A DNA stretch of 10,130 bases. Source: Acanthamoeba sp. SK_2022b (Eukaryota > Discosea > Longamoebia > Acanthamoebidae). The stretch is taken from positions 1 through 10,130 of the forward strand of contig JANDJZ010001059.1 in assembly GCA_027943245.1 (NCBI GenBank), read 5' to 3'. The notes beneath the pieces are model-generated. The model saw only the letters and a list, made by a program, of their open reading frames with translations. It was not told the origin of the DNA and did not search any database. Both the position numbers and the translations under genes were made by a program. Each line of letters begins with the position of its first letter. Position 1 is the first letter of the stretch. Below are positions 1-8,500 of the stretch, piece by piece.

Positions 1-1
1 G

Positions 2-490
2 GACGCCGAGCGCAAGGCCGAAGAGGAGAGGAAGCGGCGCGAGGAGGAGGAGGCCGCCGAGCGAGCCAAGAAGGAGAGGGAGGACGAGGACAGGCGGCGG
101 GAGCAGGAGCAGATCGAACGCAGCAAGGAGCTCGCGCGCGAGGCGCGGAGGCGAAGCGACGCCGGCGACGAGGAGCGGGACCGTCGCGGTCGCAGGGACA
201 GCGGGAGCAGGGAGAAGGACGATCGACGAAGCGAGAAGAGGCGGCACGACGACGTTCGAGAGGGAGAAGGAGGAGAAGAGGAGCGGAGAAGGAAGGAGAG
301 GACAAAGAAGGGAGGGGAAGAGAAGGAGGTGGAAGAGGAGCCGGAGAAGAAGAAGAGGAAGGGCGCGGTGATCGACTTGCCCCTCATGGAACGGCCGCAG
401 GCCGTCCGCGAGGCGCCCAAGAGAAACGACGACTCCGCCGTACAGGCTGCCCGCGAGCGCTACTTGGCCAGGAAGGGCCTCAAGCCTTGA
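2..490 (+). CDS. C-terminal part of a highly charged protein, possibly NSRP1/CCDC55-like (partial)
   Basis: An open frame enters at the left edge and runs 162 codons to TGA at 488-490. The 5' part of the gene lies outside the window. Residues 1 to about 118 of the visible part are almost entirely Arg, Glu, Lys and Asp with some Ser, giving long mixed-charge helix or coiled-coil stretches. A less charged tail follows, containing IDLPLMERP and ending in AARERYLARKGLKP. Mixed-charge RE/RD/SR segments are typical of nuclear speckle and splicing proteins. An (A/S)ARERYLARK-type ending resembles the C-terminus of NSRP1/CCDC55 (DUF2040) proteins as I remember them, but the diagnostic N-terminal domain is not in view. 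No intron is needed in the visible part. The gene converges on the ankyrin-MYND gene with about 158 bp between the stops. That it codes is fairly secure; the family is a guess. Confidence 0.6.
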   Translation, partial: DAERKAEEERKRREEEEAAERAKKEREDEDRRREQEQIERSKELAREARRRSDAGDEERDRRGRRDSGSREKDDRRSEKRRHDDVREGEGGEEERRRKERTKKGGEEKEVEEEPEKKKRKGAVIDLPLMERPQAVREAPKRNDDSAVQAARERYLARKGLKP

Positions 491-648
491 TGATCACCCC
501 CACCCCCCATGTTGTATGTAGCGCGTGCGGTCATGAAGTCACTCGAAGAGAAGAAAAGCCTGCGTGTAGCGTTCGTTCGCGAAGGCGGTAGCCAGGGTGT
601 TCGTTGTGGTTGCTCTCATGGTGGTGCCTTCGTGTAGTAGTGCCCGTG
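491..648. other. Short 3'-3' intergenic spacer
   Basis: This spacer separates the stop codons of two convergent genes. It holds a C-rich patch just after the left stop (about 496-509) and no clear AATAAA on either strand. It presumably contains both 3' ends, which may overlap. I see nothing else in it. Confidence 0.6.
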
Positions 649-1527
649 CTACGGCTGGCAGCTGACCTTGTGGCTGGGCCAGTCCCTGTACGACAAAGCA
701 AGCGTGTAGCAGCAGGTCAGTCTTGGAACGAGCTCGTAGCGGCGTAGAGCAAAAGAGGCGAAGTAGCAGAAGTGGAGGCCAACGCACTTGCGCTGGCATT
801 CGCGTGAGCAGTACGAGGCGGCCTTGCATCGCCCACACCGCTGCGAGGACGGGGCATCGCAGACCTTGCACGGCACCACCATCTTCTTGCCTGCCTGCTC
901 GGCGGTCGATGCCTTGTCCGCCCCTACTCGACGAGGCGGGGAGGTGAGCCACGGCCATCGCTCATGGGCGAGTAGTGCGCGGCGGTACCGCGAAGGGCGT
1001 CCTGCAAGACTTGCTTGGCATCTTCATTGGGCACGAAGGACTCGTTCGCGGCGTCGAGTGCCGTCCTCCCCCTCCAGTCGGCCGCTCGTGGGTTCGCTCC
1101 GTTCTCCAGCAAATACTACTTGTGGTGGGTTGCGAGTAGAGGGTGAGACATAAACTTAATGAGCACGTAGCGCTGTGGTGTACCTTCACTGTTTCGGTGC
1201 GATTGTACATGACGGCGAGCATGAGGGCGGTCTCCTTCTGGCCATTACGGATATCGACCGGACAGGCCTTTGCCAGCATCTTCACTGCTTCCAGCTGACC
1301 TTTGAATGCCTGTCAAGGGTAGATCGAAATGAAATCAGATAAGTGGCAAGGCAGAACCGCTGGCAGGGCTGTACCGCGCAGTGCAGAGGACACCACCCGA
1401 GTTTGTTGCAGGGCTTGTTGGGGTCCAGCCCTGACTGGATGATCTGCTTCATCTTCTCCACATCGTTTTCCTCGCTTGCATTGTTGAACTCCTTGCCAAG
1501 CTTGTCGACCTTCACACTCCCGAACAT
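649..1527 (-). CDS. Ankyrin-repeat protein with C-terminal MYND zinc finger (complete, 5 exons)
   Basis: The minus-strand splice model has exons 1527-1375, 1309-1184, 1115-989, 923-788 and 685-649, with introns of 65, 68, 65 and 102 nt. Every junction is GT-AG and in frame, giving 192 aa. Residues about 15-125 form roughly three ankyrin repeats. The clearest marks are GWCPLHCA joined across intron 1 to AFKGQLEAVKMLAKA, and YLLENGANPRAADWRGRTALDAA. Residues about 153-192 are a MYND finger: CxxC (PCKVC), CGRC, YCSRECQ, then QRKDWPSHKVSC. The last motif appears only when intron 4 is removed. MYND fingers bind short proline-containing peptides, and ankyrin repeats are also protein-binding, so the product is probably an adaptor. 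No SET domain is present, so it is not an SMYD methyltransferase. The start is ATG at 1527. An upstream frame reaching about 1581 begins only with TTG. The partner is unknown. Confidence 0.9.
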
Positions 1528-1652
1528 CGCTGTACACAGACGTGTGGCCTGCTCTCTGTTCGTTTTTCCCAAAAAAAACAAAGCTATATCAAATAGTTAT
1601 AAATAAAAATACAAGGACAGAAAATTAAAGCAAAGAACGAAGCGAAAAGATC
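1528..1652. promoter_or_regulatory. Divergent promoter region between ankyrin-MYND and PhyH genes
   Basis: Only 125 bp separate the two start codons, so both promoters and both 5' leaders must share this space or overlap the genes. The middle (about 1570-1640) is strikingly A/T-rich compared with the GC-rich coding DNA on both sides. It contains an oligo-A run at 1571-1578 and TATAAATA at 1598-1605. Which strand has a true core promoter is inferred. Confidence 0.55.
1598..1605 (+). promoter_or_regulatory. TATA-box-like element upstream of the PhyH-family gene
   Basis: TATAAATA is read on the plus strand 48-55 bp before the ATG at 1653. It is the best TATA match in the divergent spacer. Position and sequence are plausible for a core promoter with a very short leader. 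There is no direct evidence of use. Confidence 0.4.
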
Positions 1653-2883
1653 ATGGAAGACAAACAAGAGCCGCCACCTCAAGAGACAGTGCAAAGCACG
1701 CCGGCCAGTGACGGCGACGTGCCACTTTTTGATGCAGGACGAGCAGCACGTGTGGTGGGCATGAACGGGTACTGCATCGTACGGTCCGCCATCGACCCAG
1801 ACTTCCTGCGGAGCACCGTGCTGCCGGCCTTTGACGCCCACTTCCAGTCGGTCGTACTCCCGCGCCGGCCGCAGCCCAACCGCGGTCCGGGGCGATACCA
1901 GGCCGTGCTGCCGCTCACTCGGCCCTTCATCGACCCACGCCTGGTGGGCGCCGATAAGATCGTGCAAGTCCTCGACCGGCTGCTGGGTCCCGACTATGTC
2001 CTCTCCCTCGCCTCATCTCACGTCGCCTTGCCCGGTAGGCCCTTCGCGCTTCGCTCATTGTGCCCACGGCAAGCGCGTCTCTGCTAAGTGCGTTAACCCG
2101 GTCAACCAATAGGATGCGGGGAGCAGGAGCCGCACATAGACTACGAGCCACTCTTTGACACGTTCCTACCGCTACCGCCCTACTGTGTATACGTACATAT
2201 CCCGCTGGTTGACCTCACTCCGGACAACGGGCCCACCGAGTTCTGGGCTGGTGCTCTCCTTCCTTCGCCCGCCTTCCTTTCCTTTCCTCCAATCGTTTGA
2301 CAGCCGACCTATCTCGCGCAGGGTCACCGCACATGGCCATAAGCAGCGTCATCTCGTCCCTGCGTGAGGTAGGCGAGTAGGTCACAGGTGATTGTTAGCT
2401 GTGGCTGACGCAACCACAATCAAACAGTTCAGCTCGCTGCCGATTGATGCCCTACCGTCCAACAAGGTCCTTCTCAACGTCGGTGATGTCGTGATCAAGG
2501 TGCTGCTCTGCGTCTCGTTCAGTTGGCCAGGTCGCCGCAACAGATTGTCATGCTTGTTTGTAGGACATGCGGTGCTTCCATCGAGGCACGGCCAACACGA
2601 CTGAGCACGCGCGACCCATGCTGTCGCTCATCTACTCGCGAAAGTGGTATCGTTTACCGTATGGTTCGCCTCCCTTCGCGGTGCTTGGTGCTCATCACCA
2701 TCCTTCACCGAGTAACGCCCTCGTTGCGTCTATCGGACAGAGAAACTCTACAAGGAGGAGGGCTATCCACCCATGGCAATCGAGAGGAGCGAGCTGGGCG
2801 CCCTTCCACCCCACCTCCAACCCATGTTTCGCTTTTGTGGTGTCACTGAGCGAGACACGAGCCCTCCGGCGAAGCACACATAA
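1653..2883 (+). CDS. Phytanoyl-CoA dioxygenase (PhyH)-family Fe(II)/2-oxoglutarate oxygenase (complete, 6 exons)
   Basis: Exons are 1653-2034, 2113-2250, 2322-2368, 2428-2499, 2564-2651 and 2741-2883. Introns are 78, 71, 59, 64 and 89 nt, all GT-AG and frame-consistent. The product is 289 aa, a normal size for the family. Fe(II) ligands are visible as the HxD pair His135/Asp137 (in EPHIDYE) and the distal His219 in KDMRCFHRGTAN. Arg230 in RPMLSLIYSRKWY is the expected 2-oxoglutarate anchor. DNGPTEFWAGSPH (around residue 166-177) is the usual loop after the core strands. Family members hydroxylate small molecules such as phytanoyl-CoA, using O2 and 2-oxoglutarate and releasing succinate and CO2. 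The substrate cannot be read from the sequence. No N-terminal targeting peptide is obvious: the first ~25 residues are acidic and Pro/Gln-rich, and the C-terminal PPAKHT is not a clear peroxisomal signal. It is divergently paired with the ankyrin-MYND gene. Confidence 0.9.
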
Positions 2884-3178
2884 CGGCGAAAAGGCTGATT
2901 GGTGGGATTCGACCCCGCAGACCACGACCTCCAGTTCATCACCAAACCAGGAAAAAGGGAGGCGGCAGAAGCGGAATGCATTTCGCCGGGCAAGACGGAA
3001 AAGTCCACATAATACTGCTGTCGCTTCCACAGGCCCACTACCCACACCACTAAGCTCTCTCACGCAACCACCTTGGACCGCGGCCCTCTTCGCTCGACCT
3101 CTCCGCTTCTTTTCTGACGTCCCCACTCACCCCCTCAGCGGCCCACCACATTAGCTCTCAAGAGATCGATCTCGAAGA
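2884..3178. other. Intergenic region: 3' end of PhyH-family gene and upstream region of the helicase-C-like gene
   Basis: About 295 bp lie between the PhyH TAA and the next ATG. Base composition is mixed, and several open frames cross it without protein-like character. No TATA box, polyadenylation signal or convincing RNA gene was seen. A tRNA-like T-arm fragment near 2903-2919 was rejected because no matching acceptor, D or anticodon arms exist. Confidence 0.5.
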
Positions 3179-4871
3179 ATGTCCGCCGATTCCGATTTGG
3201 AGGAAGGTTGCGAACCCTGGTTCTTCTCGGGCGAATCGCCGATCAAGAATTGGGCCGATGAGGAAGACGATGAGGAGTGCGGAGATGATAGCTACGATCA
3301 CAGCTGGTCGAACGAGGAGGGCGCAAGCCAAGAGGTTCCGCTAGCGCGGTCGCACTCCGATTCACGCGCTGGCGGAGGCAGAGCTCAAATGGGCCCGCTT
3401 CATCCTGCGCGGGGCGGAGGACGAAGGAAGGGGCGAGGAGGTCGAGGAGGGCCACCCACAAAGGTAGCAGATGCGCAGCAGGCTCCGCGTGGGGCTAAGG
3501 GCAAGCCGGCGCAATCGGCAAATGGCAAAGCGCCATCGCCAGCAAAGGGAGGCAAGGCCAAGGCGGGTAAGCGAGGAGCTCAGGCACCTGTTCCCGATCA
3601 CAAGGAAGGGGTCGCAAGCGCAACGCCCAAGCGTAACAACAAGCGAGAGCCTAAGAAGCCAGCTCAAAAGTTTGTAGCCGTTAATCGAAACATCTTTCCC
3701 AATTCCGACTCATCCTCCGCCTACTTCGAAGGAGGCACCGCGGATCGCGATGGACATGCCCCAATTCCTACGAATGTCGAGGAAGACGGCCCAACTCTTA
3801 TCGATAATTCTTCGCTCATCGTGGAGGGCGGATCGCTTTCTTCGTACGCGAACGACTCGATGGGAGTGGGAATCGCCCACACGCTCTTCCCTACGGTAAG
3901 TGACGACTTCAAGTCGCAGATGCTGCTCGAGATGCTGCAGGCGGCCGAGGATCCCACCCAGTCCTTCATCGTGTTCGCGCGAACAACGCCGACCGTGGTG
4001 GCGCTGGCCGAGTCTCTTGACAAGATCAGCATGGGGACTGTGGCGCTCAAGGAGGACGATGCGGTGGAGCTGCTCACCGTCTACACGGACGAGTTCAGAA
4101 TGGGCAAGTATCGAGTGCTACTCGTTCCCGAAGAGTGCGAGGCGCACACGATCCTCTCCGGCCTCGAGCATGTGACCCACGCCATCTACTACGACGTGCC
4201 CGACGTCGAACGATACATGGCCAGGGTGGGCGCGCTGCGCACGGAGGGCGACGAGTCCATCCCGCTCGATGTCTTCACCTTCATCACCCCTTTCGACGAG
4301 GAGGCCGTTCTCGCCCTGGAGGAGGTCCTGGGCCCAATGCGGTAAGTGCTCTTCTTCTTCTTCTTCTTCTTCCTCTACGTCGAGCTGCTGGGGTTGTAGC
4401 TCACCCAATGATTAATGTGTAGGCGACACATCGGCAGCGTGAGCTCGTCGTTGCAGCCGCAAGAAGAGGCCCCGCACAGCCATCCGACCTACCAGCAGCA
4501 CGTCAACTCGCGCGACTACCTTCACGTCCAACAGAGGGCCCAGAGGGCAGCTCAGCAGAACCGGCAGCGAAAGCAGGAGAAGGTAAAGCGACACCATGAC
4601 CTACTCCTACTTCTCTCTCTCTCTCAGAAGCTCACACGCCGGCTTTCGTTCTACTTGCGTTCTCTCTCTGCGTGTGTAGCAGGGCAAGCACAACTCGCCG
4701 GCCAAGCAACAGACGAAACCGGCGAAGACGAAGCACCTCAAGCAGCCGGCCAAGACGCCCAAGGAGGTGAAGGGCTTCATGTCCAACGCCTCTCGATTCA
4801 ACACGGGCGCAGCGGAGAGCTGGCGATCGAGCCCCGGCGCCAGGACCTCGGTGGCCGGCTGGCGCGCGTAG
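3179..4871 (+). CDS. Unrecognised protein with RGG/Lys-rich linker and a lone degenerate helicase C-terminal (RecA2-like) domain
   Basis: Exons are 3179-4341, 4423-4582 and 4683-4871, with introns of 81 and 100 nt; 503 aa. Residues 1-50 are acidic with Trp/Ser/Asp/Glu. Residues about 63-92 are Gly/Arg-rich with RGRGGRGG. Residues 93-165 are Lys/Ala/Pro-rich, disordered and basic. Residues about 245-387 read like the second RecA domain of a DEAD-box helicase: FIVFARTTPTVVALAESL (motif IV area), DEFRMGKYRVLLVPEE, SGLEHVTHAIYYDVPD (motif V area), and YMARVGALR where HRxGRxxR (motif VI) is expected. The His and second Arg of motif VI are missing, and no RecA1 domain with Walker A or DEAD precedes it. 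ATP-driven unwinding is therefore unlikely, and an RNA-binding or scaffold role is inferred. The tail (388-503) is Gln/Lys/Arg-rich. The acceptor of intron 2 is a TAG-CAG tandem, so one Gln is optional. The stop may be bypassed by a further intron (see 4868-4950). Confidence 0.8.
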
Positions 4872-4950
4872 AGCCCTCAACTACTCGCTGCACAATCCAG
4901 CAACTTTCGCTTCTCTACTCTCCTCTCTCTCTCTCTCTCTTCTGTCCTAG
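4868..4950 (+). other. Possible additional intron overlapping the stop codon of the helicase-C-like gene
   Basis: The TAG stop (4869-4871) sits inside GTAGAG, which can act as a 5' splice site at 4868. The following 83 nt end in a (CT)9 tract and TCTGTCCTAG, a very good 3' splice site. Splicing 4867 to 4951 keeps the frame and adds a short Arg/Thr-rich tail ending at TAA 5003-5005. The length matches the other introns of this gene. The alternatives are a 3'-UTR intron, or no intron with the stop used. Confidence 0.45.
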
Positions 4951-5522
4951 ACGCGCTGATCGTAGAGCGTCACGGACGATGACGACGACATGTACATGGC
5001 TGTAAAATACGAGACCGGCCCGCCTTCCTCCTGCGCCGCTCCTGGATGGAGAGGAGGTGTGCGGAAGGCGAACCGGTCTACGCAGAGAGCGCAACGTGGT
5101 GTGCTCTCTCTTTTCTTTTACATTGTTACATTTCATTACAACCACCATCAACCTCTACGCGGTACATTTTCTTCTGCAAAGTGGGTTGTGAAATTTCGCT
5201 CTTTCTTTTTTCCGGCGTGGGGATTGGGCATGCCACGTCACGCGGAGAAAAACGTCCGCAGCCGACGTGGACTGCGTGAACTCGTGGCACACCCACTCAC
5301 CTGATCGCTGCGTGACCCCATAGCCAGCAATCTCTCTTCCAGCTCCTCACATCGAAGCGTGTACGCTCCACCGCCACTTTTAAGTCGCCTTCACGCGATC
5401 AGTTTAATCTTGCTCAAGAAGCTGCGCGGATTCGAAGAGGATAAATTTTGCTCAATTCAATCGACCGCCTGTTACTCGTGTCACTGCAGATCGCGCGAAG
5501 GAGGACAGCGAGGAAGAAGAAA
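4872..5522. other. Intergenic region upstream of SEC31
   Basis: About 650 bp with no supported protein or RNA gene. The left end may belong to a terminal intron and exon of the preceding gene (to 5005). The rest is expected to hold that gene's 3' UTR and the SEC31 promoter and leader. A weak TATA-like GGATAAATTT lies about 80 bp before the SEC31 ATG (5439-5448), and another AT patch is CTTTTAAG near 5378. CACTGCAG just before 5491 resembles a 3' splice site and could end a 5'-UTR intron, but no partner donor is clear. Confidence 0.5.
4923..4940 (+). repeat. (CT)9 microsatellite
   Basis: Perfect CT dinucleotide run just before a TCTGTCCTAG acceptor-like site; it probably serves as a polypyrimidine tract. 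Confidence 0.9.
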
Positions 5523-8500
5523 ATGTTGAAGCAATTGAAGAGGAATGCCGTTGTGGCATGGAGTCCCTCGACGGACTTCCCCAACTATCTCGCGTTGGGC
5601 ACAGCTGCGGGCACCGTGGGCGACTTCGGGACCAGCACTGAGGTCGAGATCGCGTCGCTCACCACCGCCGATGCGCAGGACATCTTCATGCCTATCCTCG
5701 GCACGGCTGAGTCCACCGAGAAGCTGCACGCCATTAAGTGGGGAAAGGGCGTGGCTGGTGGCCCCTATGAGCACGGTATCATCGCTGGCGCTCTGGCCAA
5801 TGGATCGGTCTCCATCTGGAACCCTTCCGTCATGATGGGCCACAGGTTCGTTCCCTTCTGTTCGAGCCCTTTAATTCTTTCTTCCTGCCTGCGCTACCCG
5901 TTTGATTAATTCAAATCGATATTCCATTGCTTACTTGTGCTTCTACTCTTCGCTCTCAGGCAAGGCGAAGCGAGTGCGCTCCTTTCATCTACAGAGAAGC
6001 ACAGCGGCCCTGTGCAAGCGCTCGATTTCAATCCTAACCAGCCCAATCTACTCGCCTCTGGCGGCCCCAACTCTGAGGTAATTGTCATCTCTGTCAATGC
6101 TCGGCGCGCTCTCTCCAATCATCCGTTCCCTTATGCTGAAATGGCTCCTCTCCATCTTCTCCTTCACCTTCAGATCTTCATCTGGGACGTGACCAACCCC
6201 ACGGCCCCCAAGACATACACGCCCGGCGCCAAGGTGGCGGCACAGAGCGACATCACGTGCGTGGAGTGGAACAAGAAAGTGCAGCACATCCTCGCCTCCA
6301 CGGCGTTCAACGGCGTCACGGTGGTGTGGGATCTGCGCGCCAAGAGGCCCCTCCTCACCTTCAGCGACCCCAACAAGAAGCTGCGATGCCGCGCCATGGT
6401 GTGGAACCCCGCCGAGGCCACCCAGCTCGCCACCGCCTCCGAGGACGACACCTCGCCCGTCATCCAGCTCTGGGATCTCAGGAACACCTTCTCTCCCACC
6501 AAGGTTCACCTCCTCCTCCAGTTCAACCAAGAAGCTTCTCTCTCTCTGTGTGTGTGTGTGGTCTGACTGGCTGATCGACTCGTCTGCAGTACCTGGAGGG
6601 ACACACCAAGGGCATCTGGTCGCTCTCGTGGTCCGCCATGGACACCAGCCTGCTGCTGTCGTGCGGCAAGGGCAACGAGGTCTTCTGCTGGAATACCGAG
6701 ACCGCCAAGATCCGCTGCCAGGTGGAGACCACCAACAGCTGGAACTCGCAGGTCGAGTGGTCCCCCTGCGTGCCTGCCGTGCTCGCCACCTGCTCCATGG
6801 AGGGCCAGGTCAAGGTCTTCTCCCTCCAGGACCCCACGCCCAAGGTATGCCTTTCTCTCTCCCCTGGAGAGTCACACCGACCGTCTATCGGCCCGAGACT
6901 CACGCCTCCCTCTGGTCTTCTCTCCAACCCAACGTAACAGGCCGTTCCCTCTCGTGGCTCGCTCAAGAACGTCGACTTCTCGGCGCCGCCCAAGTGGCTC
7001 AAGGTATGTCGCTATCTTCCCTGGAGCATTCTACACTTACCCCCCCCCCCAATCTCTTTGTCCATACTCGTATGATGAGAAACTACGTTCCAAATCCAAT
7101 GATGCCCCCCGCAAGGGAGTGGCGCCAATGATTATTACTATATAATCTTCTCTCTGAACACACCATTTACCTCTCCAGCCATAGCCATCTTCGTGATGCG
7201 CTCCCCTCTATTCTCTCTCTTTCTTCTTCAATCTGCTTCCACGTCTTGGCGCTCATCTTGTTCCCCGTGTGTCTCGACTCCAGCGCCCCGCGGGAGCCGC
7301 GTTCGGATTCGGCGGCAAGCTCGTCTCCTTCACCTCCCGCCCCGAGGGCCCCAAGACCGTCAAGGTAACCCTCCGGCTCCCCCTCTTCCCTCCCCTTCTT
7401 GGTCGTTGGCGTCTTTCGTGTGATGAATTCTTGAAGTGGGAATCTCACTGAACATTTGTGACGAGACACTTTAACTTCTATCTGACCTGTGTATCTATCT
7501 CGACGCCCAACGGCGGCCGATGTGGCTCATCGAACGTTAATCAACGTGGGGGGGGGGGTTGCCCGCTTTTGCGTTCGCGCTCACCTCTCTCGGTCTTTCT
7601 TGTGCCCAACAGATCCGCACCATCGTCACAGACCAGACGTTCGTCGACCGGTCGCAGAGGCTCGAGGAGGCCCTGAAGAGCAACGACTGCAAGGCCTACT
7701 GCGAGGAGAAGATGAACAGCAGCGCCAACGAGCAGGAGAAGGCAGAGTGGAGCCTTCTCAGCGTCCTCTTCGAATCGGTATTGTGGCTCCTTTTTGTTCA
7801 TTTAAACTCATTCACTTTTATTTATTTATTTATTGCGCTTTTCTCACTCCTGTTCGGCCGCCCATGTAGAGCGCACGCACACAGCTCTTGGCGCACCTGG
7901 GCTTCGGCCCCGAGGAGACCAACCAGAAGGTGTTGGAGGTACACACGTCTCCTTTCCCCTCTCCTCGCTGCGCTGGTGCCTTGGTTGTTTGTTCGCGTAT
8001 GATGAATTCTTGAAGTGGGAATCTCACTGAACATTTGTGACGAGACACTTTAACTTCTATCTGATACTTTATATAACACGTTACCGACGACGACGACGCT
8101 TGGAAGCAGTTTGGATTGATTCATCTCCTCTCTCTCTCGCTCTATTCGTGCAGTTCATCTCCCGCCTGCCCGACAACGACAAGGAGGCCGAGCACGCCAA
8201 AGAGGAAGAGACCGAGGAGGAGGAGGAGGCCCCGGCCGAGGTCAAGCCCACCGAGGACGAGCCCGCCGAGGAGGAGGCCAATAAGGAGGAGGAAGACGCC
8301 TCGGAGCTCTTTGGCGGCTCTCCCGCCGGTAAGTGCTTACCCCGGCGCCAGCCCATCCTCATGTGGTCCACGATCTGACCTTCTCTCTCTCCCTCCCAGC
8401 CACCAAGGAGGGCGAGGACGTGTCGGACCTCTTTGGCGCTCCCGGCAGCTCGAGCGCTCCCGGGGACTCGTTCGATATGTTCGGTGCCCCGCCTCCGTCC

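Noticed and set aside
539..958. Minus-strand open frame overlapping the MYND exon in another frame
   Set aside because: It lacks motifs, and the spliced MYND frame with CxxC, YCSRECQ and the joined QRKDWPSHKVSC accounts for this DNA.
2903..2919. tRNA T-arm-like sequence on the minus strand (GGGGTCGAATCCCACC)
   Set aside because: The loop lacks the second T of TTC, the stem has a mismatch, and no acceptor, D or anticodon arm could be found at tRNA spacing.
2523..3154. Overlapping plus-strand open frames (2523-2849 and 2567-3154) through the 3' part of the PhyH-family gene
   Set aside because: They ignore the introns at 2500-2563 and 2652-2740. The spliced model restores the conserved distal His and Arg region of PhyH proteins, so these frames are shadows.
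3896..3901. Consensus 5' splice site GTAAGT inside exon 1 of the helicase-C-like gene
   Set aside because: The reading frame runs straight through with helicase-C-like protein on its 3' side, and no suitable acceptor restoring frame is needed; treated as coding chance.
5448..5522. Extending SEC31 upstream of the ATG at 5523
   Set aside because: The frame is open to 5448 but begins with TTG. The known family N-terminus starts at the ATG at 5523, and an acceptor-like CTGCAG lies in between.
7421..8064. 65-bp direct repeat as target duplication or long terminal repeat of a mobile element
   Set aside because: The repeat edges coincide with snoRNA boxes C and D, and the sequence between holds normal SEC31 exons 7 and 8, so no transposon is present.
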